A stretch of DNA of 64,000 bases from Clostridium massiliamazoniense (GCF_001403635.1 NZ_LN879468.1:744001-808000); one strand, 5' to 3'; numbered from the stretch's first letter, positions 27,042 through 35,610 are shown. Notes: a model not told the origin generated them from the letters alone. Translations and numbers: made by a program.

Positions 27042-28103
27042 TTAGAAGAAGAAAAACATTACAGCTAAAATAAAGTATATTCCAATTAGCACTAAACCCT
27101 CTAACCAATTTGATTCTCCATCAATAGATACCTTATTGGCAATAATTACTGCCGAAATAAGAGCTATAAGTTCAAAATTATCAAAAATTATACTCATAGG
27201 CTTAAAGAATAAACTTACGAAAACTAATATAGGTGTAACAAATAATATTATTTGTAAACTAGATCCAACAGCAATTTCCATAGATACATTCATTTTATCT
27301 TTAAGTGCCATTATAACTGCTGTACTATGTTCTGCCGCATTACCTACTATAGGTATTAAAATAAGTCCTACAAAACTTTCACTAATTCCTATAATTTTAG
27401 TCATTGGCTCTACAGCACTAACTAATATTTCACTTTCTACAGCTATAAATATAGTTACCATTATAAGAACAAGTAATGCAAGCCATAATGACCATTGTTT
27501 TTTTCCCTCTTCTATTTCTTCTATCTCTTCTGCTACGCTTTCTTCTACATAAAGATCCTTATGAGTTATCATTGAAAATACAATAGTTGCTATGTAAATC
27601 AAAAATAAAATTATAGATATTACTACACTTATTTTTTCAGTATTTACCAAAAGGTTCTTTGAAGGTAACTCTTCAAAAAATGCAGGAACTGTTATAGCTA
27701 TTATAGAAAATAAAAGCATAGTAGATGTAACTTCTATAGCTTTTTTATTAAATTTCTGAGTACTAAACTTTATTCCTCCAGCTAACATACTTGCTCCTAG
27801 AACTAATAATATATTTCCTAAAACAGAACCAGCTATAGATGCCTTTACTACTGCAAAAAGCCCCTCTTTTATAGCTAAAATAGAAATAATTAATTCTGTG
27901 GCATTTCCTAAAGTAGCATTTAAAAGACCTCCTACTCTATCTCCTGTATAAACTGCAATAGCTTCTGTTGACTTCCCTATATAAGCAGCTAATGGAATTA
28001 TGGCTAATGCTGATAATATAAATATCCAAATAGGTGATAAATGCATTATTTCTGCAATTATACTTATAGGTATGAATATTAGCATTATATTTAAGAATTT
28101 CAT
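27042..28103 (-). CDS. cax: Calcium/proton exchanger
   Basis: CaCA-superfamily Ca2+:H+ antiporter, exporting calcium across the cell membrane. 353 residues with about ten to eleven helices and the two inverted alpha repeats: GLLNATLGNATELIISILAI in the first half (GNATE) and VGNAAEHSTAVIMALKDKMN in the second (GNAAEH), which form the ion site. The central loop EEIEEIEEGKK is the acidic segment common to Cax proteins. AGAGAGG precedes the ATG. Confidence 0.93.
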   Translation of the reverse strand: MKFLNIMLIFIPISIIAEIMHLSPIWIFILSALAIIPLAAYIGKSTEAIAVYTGDRVGGLLNATLGNATELIISILAIKEGLFAVVKASIAGSVLGNILLVLGASMLAGGIKFSTQKFNKKAIEVTSTMLLFSIIAITVPAFFEELPSKNLLVNTEKISVVISIILFLIYIATIVFSMITHKDLYVEESVAEEIEEIEEGKKQWSLWLALLVLIMVTIFIAVESEILVSAVEPMTKIIGISESFVGLILIPIVGNAAEHSTAVIMALKDKMNVSMEIAVGSSLQIILFVTPILVFVSLFFKPMSIIFDNFELIALISAVIIANKVSIDGESNWLEGLVLIGIYFILAVMFFFF

Positions 28104-28259
28104 TTTTTCACAACCTCTCTAATTTACTAATTAGACTTATCTTAAAAATTCAATAATTTCTTAATTTTAATAATATAAAAATTTAAACTTATCTTCTAAA
28201 TTAAGTCTCATTTTATTATTTCTATATGTGAAAAAATTTATCCTAGTAATAATAAAAAA

Positions 28260-28296
28260 GGGGCAAATCAAAATAATAAGATTTTGATTTACTCCC
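28260..28296 (-). terminator. Terminator of the second MarR gene
   Basis: GGGNAAATCAAAAT / ATTTTGATTTNNCCC arms, then CCTTTTTTATT on the minus strand. It lies directly at the gene end, slightly overlapping the stop region. Confidence 0.75.
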
Positions 28297-28298
28297 TT

Positions 28299-28751
28299 TT
28301 ATTGAAATGAATTTAAATTTTCAAGCATAATCGCTAATGACTCTTCTAAAATCCTTATATTTTCTTTTGGTATACCTTTAAAGATTATATGTAGAAATTC
28401 GCCACTAGCTTGTTCTAAGCTCTCTATTAATTCTTTAGAATCTTCTACAATTTTTAGTCTTACTACTCGTTTATCTTTCTTATCTTTTTCTAATCTTATT
28501 ATTCCTTTATTTATAAGACCATCTAAAGTTCTAGATATCATCCCTTTTGAAATTCCTGAGTATTCAACTATATTTTTTGCAGTATTATATTGGCTATTTT
28601 TTTTTAAAAACATTAATATTTCTATTTCATTTTGTGATAATCCATATTGTGAAGTACTTTCTTCTAAAAACTTTTTATAAAGTTTTTTTGCTTTTCTAAA
28701 GTTTACTATTAACTCATCCCCATCGCCTTTGTTAATGTTTTCTAAATCCAT
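28299..28751 (-). CDS. MarR-family transcriptional regulator
   Basis: Winged-helix regulator of 150 residues. The recognition region is YNTAKNIVEYSGISKGMISRTLDGLINKGIIRLEKDKKDKRVVRLKIVE, with the typical wing DKKDKR. It is alone between cax and alr, so its target is not evident; alr (146 bases upstream, same strand) and cax (downstream) are candidates. Start: ATG at 28749-28751, seven bases after GAGG; two codons upstream another ATG lies too close to that site. Confidence 0.87.
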   Translation of the reverse strand: MDLENINKGDGDELIVNFRKAKKLYKKFLEESTSQYGLSQNEIEILMFLKKNSQYNTAKNIVEYSGISKGMISRTLDGLINKGIIRLEKDKKDKRVVRLKIVEDSKELIESLEQASGEFLHIIFKGIPKENIRILEESLAIMLENLNSFQ

Positions 28752-28896
28752 AGACATTCCTCACTAAAAAAATTGTTTCTAAATTATTATATGATAAAGA
28801 TTTTTTCAAGTAAATATAATTAAATATCTTTATAGTATTTTAAAAATTTATTAAAACATTTTTATTATATATGGAAATTTTACTTCTTAAAATTAA

Positions 28897-29952
28897 TTAT
28901 TTTTCATTTGTTATATATTTGTATTCATTTAATCCATCTGATACAATAGGTGACATTTCTAGCTTGAATTTATCATCTCTATTGCATCCTGTAAAGTTTA
29001 TTATTGTAACATTCATGTTAGGTTTTCCTACTATTTCTATAGGTCTTCCATTATTAAAAATAATAGGTCTTTCTTTAAATGCTCTTACTGCTGCTCTTAT
29101 TACATCATAAAAGAATCCTTTTCTTATTTCTCTTGAAATACCTAACCCGTGAACATTTCCTACTGGTATTATTCCTATGGTCATATCACTTTTAGCTTTA
29201 TATAAAGCTCCATATCCAATAGTTTCTCCAGCCTTCACCTTATATATACTATCTACCTTAGCATAATAATCATAAGCTTTCTTAAATCCATTATTTAATC
29301 CTATATAACCATACATGATGTTTCCAGCTCTTACTGCTGTAGTAAATCTTGCTGCTTCTCTTAATTTTGAATTTAATATACCACTTGAAGCTAAACAATG
29401 TAGATATTCTACTTTTCCTTTATATTTTTCTGTGAATTTTCTAAATAACTTTATTTGTGTTAAAGTATATTCTACATCATGACATTTATGCAGGTGAGTA
29501 TATATACCTTCTATTTTTACATTACTATATTCTTTTTCTAACTTTTCAATAAATCCATCAAGCTTTTGAGGTTTTATCCCCATTCTATTCATACCTGTAT
29601 CTACATATATGTGAACTCTATATTGTTTTTCCTTATTTATATAATTAAGAGCCTCTTCATTATCTAAAGTTAAAATTATATTTTCCTTTGGGCTTTTAAA
29701 AACTTCTCCCTGTGATAAAGGTGATAATAATAGTACGTCCTTTCCTATATTGCTTACACTTTCAGCATCTTTTAGTTCTCCTACAGCTAAAATATCTACA
29801 TCATCTTTTATAAAATTAGCTATATTATCTCTTCCAAGTCCATAAGCATTTGCTTTTATTACACCAATTACTTTTTTATTTCCTGACAATTCTTTAACTT
29901 TGTTTATATTATGTTTTATTCTATCTACATAAACTTCGCACCAAAAACTCAT
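28897..29952 (-). CDS. alr: Alanine racemase
   Basis: PLP enzyme converting L-alanine to D-alanine for peptidoglycan (fold-type III). The N-terminal barrel has the PLP lysine in VIKANAYGLGRDN (about residue 34), the C-terminal domain has the catalytic Tyr in VKAGETIGYGALYKA, and GNIMYGY is family-typical. The usual GRVCMDM segment is replaced by GKPNMNVTIINFTGC, so this is a diverged form, perhaps a second racemase or one with another amino acid as substrate. AAGGAG precedes the ATG. An exact inverted repeat lies 38 bases upstream of the start. Confidence 0.82.
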   Translation of the reverse strand: MSFWCEVYVDRIKHNINKVKELSGNKKVIGVIKANAYGLGRDNIANFIKDDVDILAVGELKDAESVSNIGKDVLLLSPLSQGEVFKSPKENIILTLDNEEALNYINKEKQYRVHIYVDTGMNRMGIKPQKLDGFIEKLEKEYSNVKIEGIYTHLHKCHDVEYTLTQIKLFRKFTEKYKGKVEYLHCLASSGILNSKLREAARFTTAVRAGNIMYGYIGLNNGFKKAYDYYAKVDSIYKVKAGETIGYGALYKAKSDMTIGIIPVGNVHGLGISREIRKGFFYDVIRAAVRAFKERPIIFNNGRPIEIVGKPNMNVTIINFTGCNRDDKFKLEMSPIVSDGLNEYKYITNEK

Positions 29953-29989
29953 AATAATCTCCTTTTCTCATTTGACCTTGACCTGTTAC

Positions 29990-30008
29990 GCAAAATAATA
30001 TATTTTGC
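29990..30008. promoter_or_regulatory. Inverted repeat upstream of alr
   Basis: GCAAAATA / TATTTTGC with ATA between. It lies just downstream of a TATAAT-like box on the minus strand, no T-tract follows, so an operator is more likely than a terminator. Confidence 0.4.
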
Positions 30009-30089
30009 AACTTACTTAATCTATTATACCAAAAAAAAAATTTTATTCACTATAATAATATGTTGAGTTTTGGTATTTATATTTTCTAA

Positions 30090-30947
30090 CTATAAATCAT
30101 AATTAAACTTTACTTCTATAATTTCTATTAATTTTTTTATTTTATTTTTAATGTTTATATCTATATCCTTTTTATAACTTATATAAAAATCATATGTAAA
30201 ATCAAAATCATCATAATCCACTTCTATAAGTTCTCCGTCTATAAGTTCTTTCTCTATTATTAGTTTTGGTAAAAAAGCTATTACATCTTGTTCTTTTAAA
30301 TAGGCTTTTATAATATTAAATGAATTAGTTTTTAATTTTATATTTTTAAAAATCCCTTTATTAATTATACTTTCTGTAATTTGCTCATCATCATAAAGAA
30401 CCACAGGATAATCTTTTATTTTATTTTTATTTATATTTTTTCTAGAAACTATTATAAACTTATCACTTCCTAGAATCTTTGAATGTAAATCCTTATCATT
30501 TATAAGATTTTTCCTTATTATTACATCAAAGTTATTATTTATTAAATATGCTTGTTCATTTTTTTTACAACTACTATCTATATTTATATTGTAATCTTCA
30601 AATACCTTTGAAATTTTTGCACAGTGCTTAGCAAAAATCATGTTTAATTCTGAATTTGTAATGGCAATTTTTATTTCTTTATTTTTATTTTTCTTACTTT
30701 CTATTTCTTCTATTAAGTTTCCATGATAATTTAATATATCCTTTGAAAACCTAAATAACATTTCACCATATTCAGTTAAATTAACCCCTTTGTTACTTCT
30801 TTCAAATAACTTAACTCCTAATTCTAGCTCTAACTTTGAAAGTTGATTGCTTAAAGCAGGCTGAGAAATATGTGATTTATCTGCTACTTTAGATATACTT
30901 TTTAACATAGCTACTTCTGAAAAATATCTTAAACTTTCTATATTCAA
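30090..30947 (-). CDS. LysR-family transcriptional regulator
   Basis: The N-terminal helix-turn-helix is plain: SLRYFSEVAMLKSISKVADKSHISQPALSNQLSKLELELGVKLFERSNKGVNLTEYG. The remaining 220 residues form the effector-binding domain, rich in Asn/Ile/Lys. TTG start with GGGG ten bases upstream. It begins 21 bases after the ApbE gene on the same strand and is probably in the same transcript, so it may control flavin-linked genes nearby; that is inference. Confidence 0.9.
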   Translation of the reverse strand: MNIESLRYFSEVAMLKSISKVADKSHISQPALSNQLSKLELELGVKLFERSNKGVNLTEYGEMLFRFSKDILNYHGNLIEEIESKKNKNKEIKIAITNSELNMIFAKHCAKISKVFEDYNINIDSSCKKNEQAYLINNNFDVIIRKNLINDKDLHSKILGSDKFIIVSRKNINKNKIKDYPVVLYDDEQITESIINKGIFKNIKLKTNSFNIIKAYLKEQDVIAFLPKLIIEKELIDGELIEVDYDDFDFTYDFYISYKKDIDINIKNKIKKLIEIIEVKFNYDL

Positions 30948-30968
30948 TCTATTCTATCCCCTTTAAAA

Positions 30969-32018
30969 TTAATTAGCTAAAACAAAATCTGTATTAATAA
31001 TTTTAAAATTATCTTTTATTCCTTCAGTTAGATAAACTTTCTTTTCCTTACTTATGAATATGGCTTCCACATCCTTAAGCTCTTTTAAAAATTCAAGACC
31101 TTCCTCTATGCCCTTTGTAAATATTAAGGTTGAAAGTGCATCACCATCTATAGATTTATCTGTTATTAAAGTAACTCCAGCTATTTCACTTTCATATGGA
31201 TATCCTGTTTTAGGATTTAAAATATGATGATATTTTTTACCATCCTGTTCTATGTATCTTTCATAAATTCCACTTGTTACTACTGATTTATCCTTTATGT
31301 CTATAGTCCCTACAACATCCCCTCTATCTTCAAAAGGATTTTGAACCCCTATTTTCCAAGGCTTGTTTTCTTCTTTTTCTCCTAAAGCATAGATATTTCC
31401 ACCTAAATCAATTATAGCTTTATTAACCTTTTTACTTTTTAATATTTTTACTACTTCATCAGCAGTATAACCTTTAGCTATGCTCCCTAAATCTAGCTTC
31501 ATTCCTTTTTCTTCTAAATAAACTTCTTTACTTTCCTTATTTAATTTAACCTTATTATAATCTATTTTTTCCACTGCCTCCTTTATTTCATTATCTGAAG
31601 GAACCTTAGCTTCTGGTAGTCCTATACTCCATAATTTCACAAGTGGCCCGATAGTTAAATCATAACCCCCCTTAGACTTTTTAGAATAATCTAAAGCTTT
31701 TTCAATAATTTCAAAGCTTTCATCACTAACCTTAACTGGCTTTATCCCTGCATTATCATTTATTTCATCAAGTTCTGTTTCTGTTTTATTTATACTTACT
31801 AAATCTTCTATCTCCCTAATTCGCTTAAAAACTTCATTCATAATCTTCTCATCATTATTATCATAAATACTCACTTTTACCACAGTTCCCATAACCAACT
31901 CCGTTTTTGATAAAGTATTATCTTTTTTTGAGTCCTCTTTTTTACTACACCCACCAATAAGAGTTAAAAGGAAAAGAGGCAAAATTAAAACACTTAGTAT
32001 TTTTGCTTTTTTATTCAT
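30969..32018 (-). CDS. apbE: FAD:protein FMN transferase (ApbE), lipoprotein
   Basis: Attaches FMN from FAD covalently to Thr/Ser in target flavoproteins outside the membrane. A signal peptide with lipobox LIGGC (Cys 24) marks it as a lipoprotein. The 349 residues contain the family core: LVMGTVVKVSIYD, DLGSIAKGYTADEVVKIL, IIDLGGNIYALG, and HHILNPKTGYPYE with the nearby TLSTLIF-type Mg2+ site. Two genes upstream on the same strand is a lipoprotein with a DGVTNATSS motif, the probable substrate. Start: second ATG, five bases after GGAG. Confidence 0.92.
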   Translation of the reverse strand: MNKKAKILSVLILPLFLLTLIGGCSKKEDSKKDNTLSKTELVMGTVVKVSIYDNNDEKIMNEVFKRIREIEDLVSINKTETELDEINDNAGIKPVKVSDESFEIIEKALDYSKKSKGGYDLTIGPLVKLWSIGLPEAKVPSDNEIKEAVEKIDYNKVKLNKESKEVYLEEKGMKLDLGSIAKGYTADEVVKILKSKKVNKAIIDLGGNIYALGEKEENKPWKIGVQNPFEDRGDVVGTIDIKDKSVVTSGIYERYIEQDGKKYHHILNPKTGYPYESEIAGVTLITDKSIDGDALSTLIFTKGIEEGLEFLKELKDVEAIFISKEKKVYLTEGIKDNFKIINTDFVLAN

Positions 32019-32136
32019 CATTTCTCCTTTATTAAACTTTAAATCAAAATTTATCCAAGATGATTATATAATAATTTTATTGACTTTCTATGAATTTCTT
32101 CATTTATTAACAATTTTTTTATTCTTTTTACCAAAA

Positions 32137-32160
32137 AAAGAGTCGCTTTCGCAACTCTTT
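32137..32160 (-). terminator. Terminator of the FMN-binding lipoprotein gene
   Basis: AAAGAGT / ACTCTTT arms around CGCTTTCGCA, T-rich on both sides. It lies between the lipoprotein stop and apbE. Confidence 0.8.
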
Positions 32161-32195
32161 TTATTCTACTTAAATTTTAGAATCTATTTAAATTC

Positions 32196-32684
32196 TTATT
32201 CAACTAAAGCTATATCAGTTTTACCTTCTTTAGCGTTATTTATTGCTTCAGCAGCTAATTTTTTAGCTAAAGTACTTGAGCTTGTAGCATTTGTAACACC
32301 ATCTATTTCAGCGCTTTGCTTCTCAACAATTTGCTTTTCTAAAGTTTGTTCAAATTCTGCTGGGCTTGTACCAACTTTTTCTTTCATAGACTTATTATAT
32401 TCTTCATTATCTCTTTTATTTTCTTTCTTTTCTGCATTGAATTCATTGTAATCAACGTTTGTTATTTTTCCTTCACTATCAACTTTAACTACTATTTTAG
32501 CCTTATTTCCTCTATCATCAGCATTTTTAGTTTCAGCTTCATAAGTTCCTTCTTTTAATTTTGCTTCTTGCTCTTCAGCAGGCTTACTAGTTGGTTGTTC
32601 AGCTTCTTTTTTCTCTCCCCCACAAGATACTAATGAAAATGCCATTAGTGATGCACATACTGTAGCTATTAATTTCTTTTTCAT
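32196..32684 (-). CDS. FMN-binding-domain lipoprotein
   Basis: Extracellular lipoprotein: signal MKKKLIATVCASLMAFSLVSC (split by the lipobox LVSC, Cys 21), a Glu/Lys linker, then an FMN_bind domain (LKEGTYEAETKNAD, IVVKVDSEGKITNVD). The C-terminal motif DGVTNATSSS resembles the ApbE flavinylation consensus, with Ser or Thr as the FMN anchor. Such proteins (PplA in Listeria, RnfG-type domains) carry electrons. The ApbE gene downstream would load it. Start: ATG at 32682-32684 after AAAGGGG; upstream in-frame starts add only non-signal sequence. Confidence 0.88.
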   Translation of the reverse strand: MKKKLIATVCASLMAFSLVSCGGEKKEAEQPTSKPAEEQEAKLKEGTYEAETKNADDRGNKAKIVVKVDSEGKITNVDYNEFNAEKKENKRDNEEYNKSMKEKVGTSPAEFEQTLEKQIVEKQSAEIDGVTNATSSSTLAKKLAAEAINNAKEGKTDIALVE

Positions 32685-32894
32685 AAATTTTCCCCTTTCA
32701 ATAAAAAGCATTATATTTCTTCTCATAATTGGATTATACAGTCTTTTTCTTAATTCTTATCCTATTTTTTAGTTATACAGCATAATATTTTTCTATAATA
32801 AAATTAATTTTTTATACATGTTCAAATTTTACCTAAAATATTATAATTATTACTGAGAAACATCTCGAAATTTGTATTTTTGGAGAATTTTGTT

Positions 32895-33290
32895 ATGAAA
32901 ATTTTAAGGAAGTGTGACATTTTATTAATATTACTATTGATCCTTATATCTTTTTTACCTTATTTTCTATTTTTAAATCATATAAATAAAAATTATAATT
33001 CTACCTATGCTGAAATAAAAGTTGATGGTAAACTGTATAAAAATGTCCCTTTATCATCTAATAGTGGTACTAGTAGTTTTATAATAAAGACAATCCATGG
33101 TAATAATAAAATATCCATAGAGGATAATTCAATTGCTATTTCTGAAGCTGATTGTTTAGATTCTCTTTGCATTAAGCAAGGCCCTATAAGTAAAGTTGGA
33201 GAAACTATAATTTGTTTACCTCATAAGGTTGTTATAGAAATAAAAGGGGAGGAAAGTGATAATACAGATGACATAATATTATCACATTAA
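32895..33290 (+). CDS. NusG domain II (NusG_II) membrane-anchored protein
   Basis: One N-terminal transmembrane helix (LLILLLILISFLPYFLF) followed by an extracytoplasmic NusG_II domain: ISEADCLDSLCIKQGPISKVGETIICLPHKVVIEI, with three Cys and the family CLPHK ending. The domain is unrelated in function to transcription NusG. In Firmicute electron-transfer loci (EetA-type) such a protein is next to a Gx transporter, as here. ATG at 32895 nine bases after GGAG; a TTG five codons upstream overlaps that site. Divergent from the FMN-binding lipoprotein gene. Confidence 0.85.
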   Translation: MKILRKCDILLILLLILISFLPYFLFLNHINKNYNSTYAEIKVDGKLYKNVPLSSNSGTSSFIIKTIHGNNKISIEDNSIAISEADCLDSLCIKQGPISKVGETIICLPHKVVIEIKGEESDNTDDIILSH

Positions 33291-33297
33291 TGTATAT

Positions 33298-33834
33298 ATG
33301 AAAAAAAACACTACAAAATTAGTATATATGAGTTTGCTTGTTTCTATGGCTTTAATTTTATCAATTTTTGAATCTATGATTCCAGTACCATTTATAACAC
33401 CTGGTGCAAAACTTGGACTTGCTAATCTAGTAATAATGATTTCTATTTATAGCTTACCTAGATATAGAGATTCTTTTATAGTTTTATTTTTAAGACTCTT
33501 TTTATCTACTTTATTCGGCGGTAGCTTTTCCATGTTAATTTATAGTGCCTCTGGTGGAATACTTAGCTTTATTATAATTGTTTTATTAAAAAAATTCTTT
33601 AATAATTATTTATCCATTATAGGTATTAGCGCAGCTGGAGCTGTTTTTCATAACATTGGACAATTATTAGCTGCTGCTCTTATTCTTGAAAATTTCGGAG
33701 TTATTTTGTATCTTCCTTTCCTTTCTCTAGCAGGAATAGTTACTGGTATCTTCGTTGGTATAACAGCAAATTATATACTAAATCATTTAAATAAAATACC
33801 AAATTTGAAAAAGAACCTATTCATTTATAAATAA
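33298..33834 (+). CDS. Gx transporter-family membrane protein (EetB-like)
   Basis: A 178-residue protein with about five to six helices, of the family often labelled heptaprenyl diphosphate synthase component I, now called Gx transporter. Signature: PVPFITPGAKLGLANLVIMISIY and FGGSFSMLIYSASGGILS. It resembles ECF-type S components. It starts 7 bases after the NusG_II gene with no ribosome site of its own, so it is translationally coupled. The pair NusG_II + Gx matches the eetA-eetB pair of flavin-based electron transfer loci; its cargo is not known here. Confidence 0.85.
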   Translation: MKKNTTKLVYMSLLVSMALILSIFESMIPVPFITPGAKLGLANLVIMISIYSLPRYRDSFIVLFLRLFLSTLFGGSFSMLIYSASGGILSFIIIVLLKKFFNNYLSIIGISAAGAVFHNIGQLLAAALILENFGVILYLPFLSLAGIVTGIFVGITANYILNHLNKIPNLKKNLFIYK

Positions 33835-33855
33835 AATAGAATAAATTTAATTTAT

Positions 33856-33904
33856 CCCAATATAAATTTAGTGTATATAAATTTTATATTGGGGTGTTTT
33901 TTTT
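33856..33904 (+). terminator. Terminator/attenuator overlapping the YbjQ-1 start
   Basis: Perfect 11-bp arms CCCAATATAAA / TTTATATTGGG, then TG and eight Ts ending in the TTG start of the next gene. GGGGTG, its likely ribosome site, is partly inside the 3' arm. Confidence 0.75.
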
Positions 33905-34214
33905 GATTATTTTAACTACACCAAATTATCCTGGTAAAGAAATTAAAGAAGTTAAAGGCTTAGTTTCTGGAAGTACAATTCAATGTAAAAACTTTGGTCG
34001 TGATATTGGTTCTGCTTTTAAAAACTTAGTTGGTGGTGAAATGATAGCTTATAAAGAAATGTTAGATAAATCTAAAGAAGTAGCTATGGAAAGAATGTCA
34101 AAAGAAGCCGAAGCTCTTGGAGCTAATGCTATTATTTCTTTTAATCTCTCTACATCTTCCATTATCCAAGGAGCTGCTGAAATAATCGCTTATGGTACTG
34201 CAGTAATAGTATAA
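33903..34214 (+). CDS. YbjQ-family protein, copy 1
   Basis: UPF0145/YbjQ (DUF74) family: small proteins that form pentameric barrels, function unknown, sometimes linked to heavy metal or envelope stress. 103 residues; signature IILTTPNYPGKEIKEVKGLV, NFGRDIGSAFKNLVGGEM and SKEAEALGANAIISFNLS. TTG start chosen by alignment with copy 2, which starts MIILTTPNYPG; GGGGTG is eight bases upstream but lies in a terminator hairpin. Tandem paralogue follows, 99 bases on. Confidence 0.85.
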   Translation: MIILTTPNYPGKEIKEVKGLVSGSTIQCKNFGRDIGSAFKNLVGGEMIAYKEMLDKSKEVAMERMSKEAEALGANAIISFNLSTSSIIQGAAEIIAYGTAVIV

Positions 34215-34313
34215 AATTAAAAATTTGCAATTTATTAATAAGATTTAAAAGGTATTTCTCATATTTAATCGAATATACTCTATATACTAACTCTAAGGGG
34301 GTTTTACAAAAAA

Positions 34314-34628
34314 ATGATTATATTAACTACACCAAATTATCCGGGGAAAGAAATCAAAGAAGTTAAAGGACTTGTATGTGGAAATACCATCCAATGTAGA
34401 AATGTCGGTAGAGATATTGGTTCTGCTTTTAAAAATTTAGTTGGCGGTGAAATGGTAGCTTACAAAGAAATGTTAGATAGTTCTAGAAAAATAGCTATTG
34501 AAAGAATGTTAAAAGACGCTGAGGCCCTTGGTGCTAATGCTATTATAGGATTCCAACTTTCTTCTTCTGCAGTAATACAAGGAGCTGCTGAAATAATTGC
34601 TTATGGTACTGCTGTACTAGTTGAATAA
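34314..34628 (+). CDS. YbjQ-family protein, copy 2
   Basis: Tandem duplicate of the preceding gene, 104 residues, about 80 percent identical to it by eye. It starts at ATG behind GGGGG. Shared core: TTPNYPGKEIKEVKGL, GRDIGSAFKNLVGGEM, ALGANAIIGFQLSSSAVIQGAAEIIAYGTAV. Conserved changes lie mainly in the middle helix. The two may assemble into mixed oligomers. It is followed by the inverted copy of the dispersed repeat. Confidence 0.87.
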   Translation: MIILTTPNYPGKEIKEVKGLVCGNTIQCRNVGRDIGSAFKNLVGGEMVAYKEMLDSSRKIAIERMLKDAEALGANAIIGFQLSSSAVIQGAAEIIAYGTAVLVE

Positions 34629-34636
34629 AGAAATAA

Positions 34637-34672
34637 GAGGATGTATCAAATTGCAGATACATCCTCTCTGCC
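34637..34672 (+). terminator. Terminator of the YbjQ pair (repeat-type hairpin)
   Basis: GAGGATGTATC / GATACATCCTC arms around AAATTGCA, with T-rich CTTTTATCT after. It is the terminator module of the dispersed repeat. Confidence 0.7.
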
Positions 34673-34919
34673 TTTTATCTAGCTATATAGGTTCATCACT
34701 TGTGACCACTCACTTACGTAAAGAAGCTCTAATATTTTTTCTACAACAGTTTCTAAAATTTCCAAACTCACTTTATTCAAACAATGGAAATTTTTTCACG
34801 AAACTATTGTTCAAAAATAAAGAGCTTCTAGTACTAGTTTAATGGTCACAGCATTTTGCACCTATATAGCTATCTCGGCAGATGAAAAATACATTTATCT
34901 CATAGCTAGAGGCTGTAAT
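34637..34919 (-). repeat. Dispersed terminator-linked repeat, copy 2 (with MITE-like core)
   Basis: Inverse orientation. The core 34680-34872 begins TAGCTATATAGGT and ends ACCTATATAGCTA; about 60 bases inwards on each side remain partly complementary. On the minus strand it matches the 50659-50971 core, e.g. GGAAATTTTAGAAACTGTTG and ATTAGAGCTTCTTTACGTA. Right of it is CTCGGCAGATGAAAAAT as in the other copies. Confidence 0.8.
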
Positions 34920-34930
34920 ACTCCTATCTT

Positions 34931-35422
34931 CTATAAAGTACGGTAATGAGGTATTATATCCTGATAACTTCCATCTTTCATTAAAAAGCCCTTAGGTATA
35001 ACTCCTAACTTAGTAAAACCTAGTTTTTCATATAAATATAATGCAGGAGCATTTGCAGCGACTACTGCATTGAACTGTAATATTTTAAAACCAAGTTCTT
35101 TAGCCTTTTCTATGCAATCTTTTACTAAAGCTTCATCTATACACAGCCCCTCCTCATTTCCTTTAATAACATAATTAACATTACATATATACTTGTATTG
35201 CCCAATATTATTAGGATGTAATATATATAATCCTACAATAACATTACTTTCTTCTTCAACAGCAATTCCTGTATATGATTGATTTTCAAAAAACTTTCTC
35301 CCTGTCATTTCATCTAATGTTTCTATTTGTGGAAATACAGCTCCACTTTTAACCACTTCATTCCATATAGCAATAGCACTTTCAATATCAGAATTTACAA
35401 ATTCCCTCACAATAATTTGCAT
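34931..35422 (-). CDS. GNAT-family N-acetyltransferase
   Basis: Acetyl-CoA-dependent acyltransferase of 163 residues. GNAT features: REFVNSDIESAIAIWNEVV at the start, the acetyl-CoA loop in the region around NYVIKGNEEGLCIDEALVKD, and FNAVVAANAPALYLYEKLGFTKLGVIPKGF with the typical Tyr/Gly motif at the end. Related to phosphinothricin-type acetyltransferases, but the substrate is unknown. I start at the ATG at 35420-35422, nine bases after GGAGG; a TTG six codons upstream overlaps that site. Single gene. Confidence 0.85.
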   Translation of the reverse strand: MQIIVREFVNSDIESAIAIWNEVVKSGAVFPQIETLDEMTGRKFFENQSYTGIAVEEESNVIVGLYILHPNNIGQYKYICNVNYVIKGNEEGLCIDEALVKDCIEKAKELGFKILQFNAVVAANAPALYLYEKLGFTKLGVIPKGFLMKDGSYQDIIPHYRTL

Positions 35423-35577
35423 TAATTTTTTCCTCCACAATTGCTTACATACTATAAGATTTAAAATAATATCTATAAAAATACAATTTTTCTTTACAAT
35501 TATATATATTCCTAAGAAAATTTTCCTATAATACTCTAATTGATAATTTACATAAAAACTAAATTCCTTTAAAAAAA

Positions 35578-35610
35578 GAAAATAGGAATATATTAAAAAT
35601 TCCTATTTTC
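35578..35610 (-). terminator. Terminator of pflA
   Basis: GAAAATAGGAAT / ATTCCTATTTTC perfect arms, followed by TTTTTTTAAAGG on the minus strand. Confidence 0.8.

Noticed and set aside
34621-34842. 73-residue frame starting at the end of YbjQ-2
   Set aside because: It runs through the terminator and the palindromic repeat core; no ribosome site and no counterpart in the 50-kb copy of the core.
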